A DNA stretch of 64,000 nt from Zelopaecilomyces penicillatus (Eukaryota; Ascomycota; Sordariomycetes; Hypocreales; Pseudodiploosporaceae), in assembly GCA_005765155.1 (NCBI GenBank), contig VCCP01000005.1:1550001-1614000 (forward strand). Direction: 5' to 3'. This document shows, in pieces, positions 47,522 through 58,382 of the stretch. Positions within the stretch are counted from its first letter, which is position 1. Every line of letters begins with the position of its first letter. The position numbers and the translations under genes were made by a program. The notes below the pieces were generated by a model that did not search any database, was not told where the DNA came from, and was given only the letters and a program-made list of their open reading frames with translations.

Positions 47522-49458
47522 TCAAAGATTCTTGATCTCATATTTCTTTCGCAGTGTCTCTCCATGTTTCAGGAATAGCCATGCGGCAGGAATCATGGCG
47601 ATGGCAATAAATCCAAGTAGAGTGTTTCCCCAACCGAGACCCAGATTGTTGTACATGGGCAGGCCGGCTAGAGGTAGGATGGAGCCGAGAACAGATCGAA
47701 CCACGGCATTAGCAGCTAGGGCAGAGGCAGCGTATATTGTGAACGTGTCGACGAGGTACATTTGAAGAGACTATATGAATGGTGATTAGCTGAAACTGAA
47801 AGAATGTGAGATGAACAGGGATATTTCACAAGAGTACTAACCATAAAGATAATGAGGTTGCCGACTCCAATGACAGCAGTTCCGATAATGGGGGCAATCC
47901 AGTGGACCTCGTATTCAGCTGTCCAGCCATAGATGAAGAAACCAATTGGCATCACAATGGCGCCTACTTTGAGAGGATCTAGTCGGTGCTCAGGCTTCAT
48001 TCCCTCCTTGGGTCGGCCTTCGGCTGCCGCAGCAAGCTCCTCCTCCATAGCCTTCTTCTTGATATGCTTGTCACTGGTGATGGAGAAGTACGCAACGCCA
48101 ATGATGCTGCCGACGCCCAATCCCAAAAACGCAAGACCGGCGAAACTAGTCTTGAAGTGATAAATCTTCATGAACAGAGGCACCAGGCTGGCAAACAAGA
48201 GGTAGAGGTAAGCGTACGCGAGACCGACGTAAATACCGCAAAGAATGCTGATGGGCGAGAGAACCAGCATCTTGAAGGGGCGAGAGATGCCGCGTCGAAT
48301 GTAGGCTATGGTGGATAAGCCAGGGTCCAATTTGGAGCGCAATAATGGGTTGCCCGTTTCCTTGCGCAGACGCTTGGCCTTTTGTTGTAGGATTACAGGC
48401 GCATATGTTTCCTTTGAAAAGAGAAAGAAAAACGTCGACAAAACACCGGACGTGATGGCGAGCATCCAAAACACCCAGCGCCATCCGAGAGCGTCGGTGA
48501 TGAAGCCACCAACGACGGGACCGACAACGGGGCCAAGCAGGGGGCCAATGGCAAATACGGCCATAGCTGTGCCACGCTTCTCCTGAACAAACATGTCGGC
48601 AATAGTTCCACCACCATTAGTGATGGGACAGGAACCGAAGATGCCGCAGAAGAAGCGGAAGGCGATGAAGGCGCTGAGATTGGGGGCCTTGGCGCAAGCG
48701 ATGACAAAGACTGCAAGTGGAATATGGTAAGCAAAAGTGTGAAGTGGTAGCATGCGTGGTTCTTCTTTCTAAACCACAGAAAGACCGCCGACTGCCACAC
48801 AATCTTGGTGGTGTGAATAAGGAGACTCACCGATGAAACCGGCATTGGTGATGTGGTAGATGATGGGTCGGCCGTAGAGCTCGGATAAGGGCGCAAAGAT
48901 CATGGGCCCCGCGGCGAAACCAAGCACATAGACCGAGACGCAAAAGGAGGCCAGCTCGGAGCTGTCGCTCTTGAATTCGACCATGAGTTCTGGAACACCT
49001 GGGGCAAACATTGCTATAACAGTATCGCATTAGCAAGAACAACAAGGGCTCGAAACGAGCTCCGTGTGTGGAGGGGCCATACATGATGCCAGTGGCGTGA
49101 TGAATGTGAGAGCGCTAATTAGAATACAATTGAGAGACTTCCTCCATTGCGGCCAGTTGTATGGGTTCTCAGGATCATTATCGCCATCCCACCACACAAC
49201 ATTGTCGTCGTTAGAATCGGAATCGCTCAGGGGCTGCTGTGGTTTGCCAAGCTCGATATCTGGGTGGGTCATGCGTCGTTCGCTCCCAATGCTTGAAGAG
49301 CGCCTGGTGCTCGGTTCGGCATGGGAATCTTCGTTGGTGGTGACATTGCTGGCCCAGCCGTGAGCCTGGCTGGCCTGGTCCTGGTCCTGGTCCTGGTTCT
49401 GGTCTGCGATGGTTTGCGCTGGTTTCTCCCCGTGTCCCCCCATTGTGGTCTCTGTCAT
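47522..49458 (-). CDS. MFS transporter, DHA1 family (polyamine/multidrug type)
   Basis: Four exons on the minus strand, 49458-49083, 49013-48831, 48710-47842 and 47770-47522 (introns 69, 120 and 71 bp), encode 558 residues. I use the ATG at 49458; the frame extends upstream only through non-ATG codons. Residues 1 to about 95 are hydrophilic, with an Asp/Gln repeat from a (GGTCCT)n tract. [16 protein letters not shown] leads into the first of about 12 membrane spans. [15 protein letters not shown] (loop 2-3), [24 protein letters not shown] and [27 protein letters not shown] (the antiporter motif C region) are typical of fungal DHA1 drug:H+ antiporters such as Tpo1-type polyamine exporters. The actual substrate is unknown. 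Confidence 0.93.
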
Positions 49459-49600
49459 AGTGGTGGTCGTCTTGGTGTGGTTTTCTTCTTCTTCTTGGAG
49501 CTTCAATAATGGATTAGCAAGGCATGCTTTTCTTCGTGCCGGAAAACAAAGGTCGAGTGTCGCAAGATCGGTCTATGGCCAGCCATATAGGTGTAAATCT

Positions 49601-49647
49601 GTGTGTGTGTGTGTGTGTGTGTGTGTAGGTATGTATGTATGTATGTA
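49601..49647. repeat. (GT)13 and (ATGT)n microsatellite
   Basis: Continuous GT dinucleotides at 49601-49626 followed by ATGT units to about 49647, in the upstream region of the MFS transporter gene. Confidence 0.9.
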
Positions 49648-51020
49648 GCGGACAACGAGTTGGGACGGCCGTGTTTGTGTAAGTCGCCTGATGGCCCTGC
49701 CAGAGGAGAGCTTGCAGATGTAGATGTATTACTCAAATGTCGGGCGTCAAAGACAAAGACAAAACAGGACGGCTCTGTGCAACTAACACGGGCGTATGTA
49801 TGACACTCGACATGCGGAAACGCAGCAGAACGCATAAACAGAAAAACGACCGAGGTGTTGTTGGATGATGGATCGCAGTTCGATCTGGAAAGCGGGAAAG
49901 TCTTGGCCTTTGAGGGGGAGTGGCTCAATCGAGCGATTGGGGCTTGCAGGGCACTGCAGGGCCAAGGACAGGGGGGAGAGGGATCATCATAACGGGGGTT
50001 TGGGGGGGGAACATGGGGAGAAGACGGGGCGGGGAGCTGGGGCCTACAGGTGCCTGTACCCTCCCTGTAGCATGGCACGGTACAGTTGCATCCCAGTCCA
50101 GAGGAGCGCATACCTTGGTCTGCTTGGTGTCTTCCTGGCTGCTTCTTAGTGGCGCTGAGCGGACGGCTTTGGCGGCGGCGGTGGTGCTTAACGGCGGAGC
50201 GGGGCGTCGTTGACTCGCTGCGCTGGCCCTGCGCTGTGGGTGGTGGCGGCGCTCTAATAATACTCGACGTCCTCCCTCCTAACTCGCTCTGCGGCTGTCG
50301 TCGCGGTCGATATTTTTTTGTCTGTCGTGGTCGCCCGCCGCTCGCTTGGGGAAGGATGACGGACGGACGGCTGTTGGTGCCCCGTGGGCCGTGCCAGATT
50401 TATTATTATCAATGGCGCAGGCTGGGAAAAGCAAACAATTCAAGAAGTCGACGACTGATTGATCATTGGAGGTTTTTTTGTTTCTTTTGTTTTTGTAGTA
50501 GGAGGGAGTTGAGTGAGTGAGACTGAATTAGTAAAAAAAGGCGTCCGTCAGTCCCATTTGACTGTCAGCGAGCTGGACGAGGGGACGAGAAGCAACAGAA
50601 AGAAGCAAGACAACAAAACGACGAGACGCGATGATGGGGGGAAAAGAAAGCGAATTGTGAAAAAATAAAAACGAGAATTCCCAAGATGCGCACAGAAATG
50701 CACGTTGCTGAGCCACCGGTCGGTCCTGTCAATGCCTGCAACGCATCGTCGTCAAGGCGTTCAGGGGGGGGGTCACAACCTCACTAAGAATGGAAGTGCC
50801 ATTACCGCCGAACGGCTCGTGTTACGGCCGGGGGCGTCCCAAATATCCTCTCTAGTGAAGACAAAATCGTCACTGGTCAGAGGCTGGCTGGTCTCTAGGT
50901 TTGCCATTCTAATACTAGGTAATACCCCCCCTGGTCCGCTATTAGATCATTTAGACGGATGATGTGCTTCGTCGTTCTCCGACCCTTCTTCCCCCCCTCC
51001 CCCTTCTTCATTCTTCCCCT

Positions 51021-51047
51021 GCCGTTGCCGTTGCCGTTGCCGTTGCC
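51021..51047. repeat. (GCCGTT) hexanucleotide repeat, 4.5 units
   Basis: Perfect tandem copies of a 6-bp unit in the gene-poor region. Confidence 0.85.
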
Positions 51048-51413
51048 CAGCCCCAGGTTTGCCGTTCGAATGTGCATGTCGGCCGGGCGCTTTCCCGACG
51101 TCCCCAAATGGATTATTTTGGTGTTTAATTAGCACGAGGCTCTGTTGATTACCTAGATCGGGGTTCTTCTTTCAAATGGATCACACATCAGATAGATGAC
51201 CCGTTTGTTAATGTACTTTTGTTTATTCCCTGTCCGATCTCTCTTCTCTTGGATGTGCTACGCCGTACGGAGTACTCTGTACCGTTGTAGTCCTATTCCC
51301 AGCTCCATGGGCAAAAAACAAGACATGGGACACGGGCGAGAGAGAGACATGCATGCCATGCATGCGCTATAACAAACTGGGGTATCTGCGTACCTACTTC
51401 CAATACAGAGCAA

Positions 51414-51437
51414 CATCAGCATCAGCATCAGCATCAG
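51414..51437. repeat. (ATCAGC) hexanucleotide repeat, 4 units
   Basis: Perfect tandem copies, about 370 bp from the GCCGTT repeat. Confidence 0.85.
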
Positions 51438-54400
51438 TAATTTTCTAGTAGGTTTTTGTCATCTCTGTCTTTACATTGGGAGATGAGTATAGGCGAACCT
51501 CGTCTACAGTTTAGCACAGTACATCAGTCAATAACACCTTGCAACAATTAAAACAATCCCGTCCCACTGCTAGCAGTCTGCTGGCAACACTGGCTCATTC
51601 ATCCAACATGTCAGCCTCGTATAGGCTGTATCACGGTCCAACATAACCCTCAACCCGCGATGATGCCCCTGCAGACCGGAACATTTCTCGCCGTCGGCAC
51701 ATTGAAGCCCGCCACCGATGCCAACAGGGGACTCCCTGTGTGTGTCGTCACATCATGCCATGCAACGCACATACAGAGGGGTCAGTTATTGGACATCTAG
51801 CGTCGTTGCTCTAGTCCTGGTTGAGTTGTCAGTTTGAAATATTGTTGTTGGATCATTATTGTATGTGTTGGACAGCCAGCTTTTGCTACACACGGAGTCG
51901 CATTCTGTGCAAGTTTCACTCCTTTTTTTTTCATGCTGTCACGATCGCAGTGAGGTCACCCTCCTTTCTCTAGCAGGCGGAACAGCAAAAAACATCCAAA
52001 GCGTAAAAAAGTCACAATGCGTCCCTACCTGGGTGTATATACTTACGCACAGAGGTAGGTAGGTAGTAGTGGAGTTTCTTTTCGTAGAGGTTGCCTGTGT
52101 TGCCCGCATTGTTAACATGTCTCGGGCAGCTCATACTCTTTCTTCTGTTGGTTGTGTAGCAACAGCGGTGATAGGTTGCAACAAAATCCTCTTCCAATGT
52201 TCCTTCAAAATACTACCATCATAATCTGTGATGGACGCTCTGGAAACTGATAAGCGAGTGTGACAGCCCGTTTGTGTGAAATGCAGAAAGGATTTCATTC
52301 TTTCAAAAGGACTTGGCATTTTGATAGCGACAGCCGCGCGGCCGCGCAGTTAACGCCTATTTGATGGATAGATAGAGTCGTACAATGAGAAGCTCAGCAA
52401 ATGAAGTGATTTCATTGTGATTGCTCATAATTGGAATTCCTCATCTATTTGATCAGACTGTGCAGGCAACTACTACGGCCACCACCCTCATTCTATCCCC
52501 CCCTTCAGCCTCATTATCAGAATTCATCTCGGTTCATCCAAATCGAAATGCAACACGAAAGCAAACTATGACGATGTCTCATTTGAATTGGAGCACGACA
52601 TCGCTTCGTTGTTGACTCGCCAGCTTGTAATCGCACTGTGTAACAGCACGCATAGTTGCCTATTTAAGCGTTGCCCTGTACTTTGCACACTGTGCACCTG
52701 ACCCAACTCTGCTTTGGAATCCTTCCTGCAGCACAGCCCGTCTTCTAACAGCGGATGCGTTTCTCATGACGCTACTGCATTATTATACAAATTCTTCTTA
52801 CCTATCATTTACATTTTATCGTCTTGTCTATTCAGTTTTAGTATGAGCAAAAACTTTGCCAATCCTTACTGTGCGATGACCCAACCGCCTTTGTCCGAAA
52901 ATGTCTGCCAAATGTCTTTCCACAGGCTCGGGACCTCCGAAGACGATTGTCTTGAATCCCAGTCCGCCACGTGCATTTTGCCTTTTGGAGGGTTTCTAGA
53001 CTGATTGAAGATCAGCCACCCCGGCCGTGACAAATAGCTAGAAACACTGTGCCATCAAATGTACTCCAGTCCAAGTGTTGGTAGACTACTAATGCCCAGA
53101 CACGGCTGCTTACCAAAGGCCCGATCCGGAGCATTTCCGATGGAGCGGTGGGGGGCAACGTTCACTACTCTTGGGATTTGGCCTCGGAGAATGGGGGGGA
53201 TTGATGCCAGATGAAAGCCCTAGCCCGGTTCGCTCAACTCCCATTCTTTTGCGTGTGTGTGTGTGTGTGGGTAAGAACTTGGTTGTCCGTCCTTGGCAGC
53301 GTGCTTGGGGGCCGAGAATCCCATCCCTTGTTAAGCCCGACTAGCCAGCCAGCCAGCCAACCAAACACAGCGCCCACCACGGCGGGAGAAAAGAACAAAA
53401 CGAACAAAACTCAAAAGAGACGAAGAAAGAGGCCACCAATCCCCAGTAACACACACACACACACACAAGGTGGGTGCAGATCTGGTCTGATTTGGCCTGG
53501 TTTGGGCTTGGTTTAGTACTGCACTTACAGGCATTGACGGAACAGGTACAGTAAGGTGAGGTAGCGCCAATTGTGGGCTGGGCGTTTTTCTTCTGGTTAG
53601 GTGTCAGGGTTTTTGGTTGGAATGAGTTTGCGAGTGCAGCAATCATTACCGCGTAAGGTAAATAGGTAGGTAAAAGGTATGGTAGGTAAGATAGGTAGGT
53701 AAGCATGAGAATCCGTGATCCTCAGGGCTGCCCATTTGTACAGTCGCATCGTGGGCGGGGCCGAAACAGCAGCTGATGGGGAGGCAAGTCATGGGTTTTC
53801 CTACAGCACGGTACAGCCTCGCGTAACAATTACACTTTCGTCACCGTATGCACGTAGTTATTAATGCCTGATATGGCTTCTCGATCTTGGATTTCTCTCT
53901 TGGCGATTTGGTGCAAAATAATTTGCGAAACTTGCTCTGACATGAGGGAGCTGCGTCGGCCTCGCTGCGAATAGTGGCACTTTTACGTTTACCAGTAGGT
54001 AGTTACGCGGAACCCCGGCTCTCGTCAAACTACCTACTACCTACCGGTGCAAGCATTTCGGGGTTTGTTTCGAATGTTAATTCCCGTTTCAATGGGGCAA
54101 AATGATTCCAGATGAGCGCACCGTGCGCCGTATTTATGGCACAGCACACACGGACAAAAAGACTGTCCAACCTCTCCCCTTTTTTTTGGGGGGCGCAAGT
54201 CCCCCCCATGGGTTGGCTTCCTCCTGGGGTCGTCGTCGTACTGTAAATGTACTCCGTACAGTACGACCATTTCTAGCATTTTCGTCATGTTTCTCGCTGA
54301 AACGCGCGAATGATAGAACGATCCGAACCAGCTTTGTTCTGAGACATTGGTCTAGCCAAACGTAGTACCGTAGCTTCTTTGTTTTCTCCATCGGCTCTCG

Positions 54401-56272
54401 CAGCTTGCCCTCCGTTTGTAGATGTTGACTGAACATTGTCTCTTTTCTCAACAACCCACTTTCCTTGTACATTCAACTACCTATCTTCCCGTGAATCCCA
54501 TCTTCATACAACACATGACGATTTGCTAAGCCTTGACAATGATCTGGACCCTGAATAAGGTAGCCCACGATAACCAGTTGCCACACGTCATCCTGGGCAC
54601 CTTCATGTATCGCACCCTTTCGGTATTGACAGGGGTCCTCTCAGCCCCGAACCACTTGCATAACCACAGACGCCATCGCGGGAGTGGCTAGGGCGGCCAG
54701 CGACTCAAGATCTGACGTTTCAGGGCCCCTTTATTTATTTTTTTGCCTGTGTCAACCAAGAAAAAATGGCGGGGGAGCGGGTGAGGCTACCTCCCTCGGG
54801 GTTTTTCAAAGTGCCGGCGGCACTCATCGTGAGAAAATCAAGATCCGTCAGCAAGATGAGGTTGTCCAATCCGTTGACCCCAGCGGCTCTTTCGGCAAAC
54901 GACATCTTCTTAGCCCGATGTATAAAAAAAGAAGGTACCTTTCCTAACATTACGATCCTACAAACTGCCTACTATCACCCCATATGGACAGTCATGGGAG
55001 GGGAGAGAGAGAGAGAGTCTAGGTGCAGTACCTTGCAGTGTCGGCAATTATTAGCATCTTACCGGCTTGTCGGCAAATAACAGTTGACACACAAGTGCCC
55101 TGAGCAACTTCTGGTCAGTGAGTCTTTTCATCTTCCCCACCCCCCGGCCTTCTACTGTTTAGTTAGTCTTCCTCCACAGCCCCGATTCGTCGTAGGCTCT
55201 TCAATGCCTTTAGGTGAGTATGTTTCCGCCATTAGGTGAGATTGACCTAATAGGGTAATCAACTGTGGAGCGAGGGGATAGTCCTGAGATGGCAAAGTAT
55301 GTAATAATATGTTATTATGTCTTTTTAAAACGAGATGCTGATGGAAAAATGACGGGCGTACAACGGTGAATCTCGAGGATCGTCTTCAAGCAATGAGGAG
55401 GCATGCACTCTGGCCTTGTATGTCTATTGGTCGATGATCCTTTGGACCAACGATGCCAGGATGAGCCATAGTCACTGCCCCTCTCCCTGCTCTTACTGTT
55501 TGTCTACACCCAATCTCATCAACAAGATCTAGGACTCGAAACTGCTGCCGAAAAAATATGACCATGTCACGTTTCGTCTACAGGGCTCTTCCTTGGCCGG
55601 GTCGATCTCGTCGAATCCTTCCACCACTGTAACGGACCCCCGCCTTGCCGATGGAAAAAAAAAAAGAAAATGCCCACTAAACTAGGGAGTTGGAAGGAAG
55701 CTTGTCGATCCAGACCCTGTCTGCAAGATGTTGCCCCGTGATTGCTATGATTGCTATGTCGTCTCGAAGGAATCCATCGTAACCTACCGGGTGTGACCAT
55801 TCAGTACCCCTTTAGGTGCTTGGCTTAAAACGTCGGCTACTTTATCCGTAGACAGGCCTATGTACATTACCGGCATACTCTTTCGCGGCCTTCCGGATTT
55901 GGTCTTGTTGGTAATTCTGAGTCAGAGGGATACTATTTGTACGGAATATGTCCGAGTTAGTGCATCGGGCTGTGGTGTTGATCGGCTGGGTCATTGATAT
56001 TTGTGAAAGACTAGACAACGGACGATGTCGTTCAGGACTTGTAGGCAACCGCTGCTTAACAAGGACTCTACGCGCAATTAAAACATATTTAGAATATTAG
56101 ACCACATTCTTGTGTAGTCTCGTCCATACTTGAAGTCTTTAAGCATTTTCATAAGTTTGATACTTGTATCGACTCTTCTCCAAGGTGTTGTAGAATTGTT
56201 TTGCCTGCACAATGCGAAGCAATGTCTAAATAGTAACAATTTTCCTAGAACTAGACATGTTGAGTATGCTGA

Positions 56273-56404
56273 TTACCCCTTGTCCTGATAAATATTGCTG
56301 TCAAAGTCCGTTTCTAGTGCAACGCCGCTATCAAGGAGAGGAATATTGTGTGCCTGCGTCGACGCGGCATGTAAGGCAATAGGAAGAAGCCCCTTTCCCA
56401 TCCC
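56273..56404 (-). pseudogene. In-frame continuation after the AIG2-like stop, weakly ankyrin-like
   Basis: Directly after the TGA of the AIG2-like gene, the same frame stays open for 43 codons up to a TAA at 56273-56275. It reads LLPIALHAASTQAHN, then IPLLDSGVALETDFD. LHAA followed by LLDSGV recalls an ankyrin repeat (LHxAA...LLxxGA). It may be the scar of an ankyrin gene, part of the 3' UTR, or chance; the evidence is weak. Confidence 0.25.
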
Positions 56405-56887
56405 TCAATCATCTTCATCATCGCCCACCATCTCCATTCCTTCAAACAGATCAATCCAATCCTCTAGTCTTTCTCGAATAAACCATTTAAAATCCCAAGC
56501 TTCATTAGAAACCATATCTTTATCGCCATTCCACAAGTAAATGTCCGCTTCTACTACGCCCTCAACCTTTTCACCATCGTCACCAAGTTGTAAAGCTTGC
56601 ACAGTTTCGACTTTGTAAACCTCGCCTTCGAAACCATCAAGTTTCTTTCGCTGTGAGAGTGTCTTTGGCTGTAATATGTATCCATGTATGGATGAGCTGT
56701 CTTCCTTTATCGCGGCTGGGTAATCACAACCGTGTAATGAGTAGCGGGCGACATTTTCTACTTTAGCTGGAGAGATGAGGGTTGTTATTTTGTCGACGTG
56801 AGCGGCGTTGCCTGTTAAGACCCAGGCGAGAAGAGGCTTCGCGCAAAGAGTCCCATAGATGAAGACGGGTCTTGGGATTTCTTCCAT
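56405..56887 (-). CDS. AIG2-like / gamma-glutamylcyclotransferase-fold protein
   Basis: Single exon of 160 codons from the ATG at 56887. The frame continues upstream, but residues there look like leader sequence and this ATG opens directly before the conserved core. The fold's substrate loop FIYGTL lies at residues 9-14, AARYSLHGCDYPAAI-like text at 47-60 (VARYSLHGCDYPAAI), GYIL at 69-72, and the LDGFEGEVYK block at 83-92, where the glutamate is the usual acid/base position. The C-terminus is acidic. The family includes gamma-glutamylcyclotransferases and plant AIG2 proteins; the substrate here is uncertain. Confidence 0.85.
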   Translation of the reverse strand: MEEIPRPVFIYGTLCAKPLLAWVLTGNAAHVDKITTLISPAKVENVARYSLHGCDYPAAIKEDSSSIHGYILQPKTLSQRKKLDGFEGEVYKVETVQALQLGDDGEKVEGVVEADIYLWNGDKDMVSNEAWDFKWFIRERLEDWIDLFEGMEMVGDDEDD

Positions 56888-58382
56888 GGTTCTTGGCTGT
56901 TGTGGTGCAGTTTTCGTCGTGGTGATGGCAAGAAGTGAAGTATAGCTTGATAGCTGATACGGTACGAGTCTGCCAGTGCTAGTCTCATATATTGGTTTTC
57001 TTGTTCTTGAATGTACTTGTATCTGGGGAACACGAGTCGCGAACACTGTGAATGCCAGAGGGGAAGTATCTGGCTGGTTGAGGCTGGTTGATAGAACATA
57101 GGGTCTGTGATTCCCAATCGTAAACTTGCCGATTAAGCAAGGGCAAAGTCAAATGAGCTAGAACCAACCAATGACCAAATGCTTATATAAGTGAAAGTTT
57201 AATGCAATATTTCGAGTGTGGCGATTTGAATCTCTAGTACAATATTCAATGCCCTGATCAACCATCAAGCATACCACTCTCATTCGGCGTTGAGGTGGAG
57301 GGCATCACCATGTTTTGCACGTCCTCCCGCGACCCTCTTCCAGCGAACACCGACCAACCGCTTCACCTGGTTGCGACTGTTTTTAATTATGTTGGCCTCG
57401 ATGTGAACATATGCTTCCCATCTATTACACATGAAATAGGGTAAAGAAAATACCGAGGCCAACCTGGGAGATTTATAATAGATATCTTCAGAAATTCGTA
57501 GAAATATCCAGCAATATCCAGCAGTATTTAGTAATCTTAACCGAGAAAGTTATTCAGGATGTCCTATTATATAAGTTTGTCGCACTTATGATATAAATGC
57601 TAGGAAAATCATGTCTGAATCTGACATTTGATCTCATGCTCTCAAAAACTGCCTTGGCTACAACAGGCATATCTAATTTTTAATCTCACCAAAAAATATG
57701 CTTCGATCGAACACTGTAACACGCCTATCTCCGCTATCCAAGACCAATGTCGTACCATAAGGCAGCTGTTTATTGAATGTGGCGACGCCACATCTCCTAT
57801 AAGACTTTTAAGCGTAGTTTCAAGGCGGCATCTTGCGATATACTGGCTATGATATGTTTACTTGGTGAGAGTGCGCATGATTATTGGCCAATGGTTGCAG
57901 TTCTAGATCGAGTTGGCTGGCCGTTGAGGAGGAACATGTGGGAGAGCGTTTGCGGGGTTCTGCAGGCTTGCAGGCTTGCAGACTGCAGCGAGCTAATTGA
58001 CACTGCAATTCATTCATCGGTCAGTCTAGTGGACGAGCCACTGGAGCAGCCAGCAGCCAGCCACTAAAGGGATGGACCTACAGCGCATGTACATATGCAG
58101 AGAACCCCTCACTGCAGCTACTAGGTACCTTAGGTATGGAATGCTAGGTCCATGTTGCTGTCGGTAACCATTACGTCGTTTCGTCGAGACATCTCATGCC
58201 AGTCATGCCACCACACTGCATCATCTTTCGCACACCGCAGCCTCAAGTCCGGCGACACCAGAACAAAGCACACACCGCACATTCACGGCTGTCAGCTCTG
58301 GGCGACTCGCCATGCTATCACCACGCTTACAGAGAGATCCCGCCGTCCATCATCTCTGACTGATCCCCGTCAGCGATTCGAC
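56888..58382. other. Intergenic, divergent promoters of the AIG2-like and Iks1-like genes
   Basis: 1.5 kb, partly AT-rich at 57440-57700. Frames at 57628-57852 and 57777-58067 lack recognisable features. No gene called. Confidence 0.5.

Larger units (their letters stand above)
49459..56272. other. Second large gene-poor region
   Basis: 6.8 kb. The proximal 800 bp are the leader and promoter of the MFS gene. The rest has only short frames on both strands and many simple repeats: GT/ATGT at 49601-49647, GCCGTT at 51021-51047, ATCAGC at 51414-51437, GT at 53252-53268, AC at 53451-53466, and repeated TAGGTA blocks at 52053-52065 and 53659-53700. The pair GTACGGAGTAC (51265) and its reverse complement GTACTCCGTAC (54249) lie 3 kb apart. 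I find no supported gene, tRNA or transposase. Confidence 0.5.

Noticed and set aside
55567..55800. 77-codon minus-strand frame
   Set aside because: No motif, includes a poly-A/T run, and has no splice continuity with neighbours.
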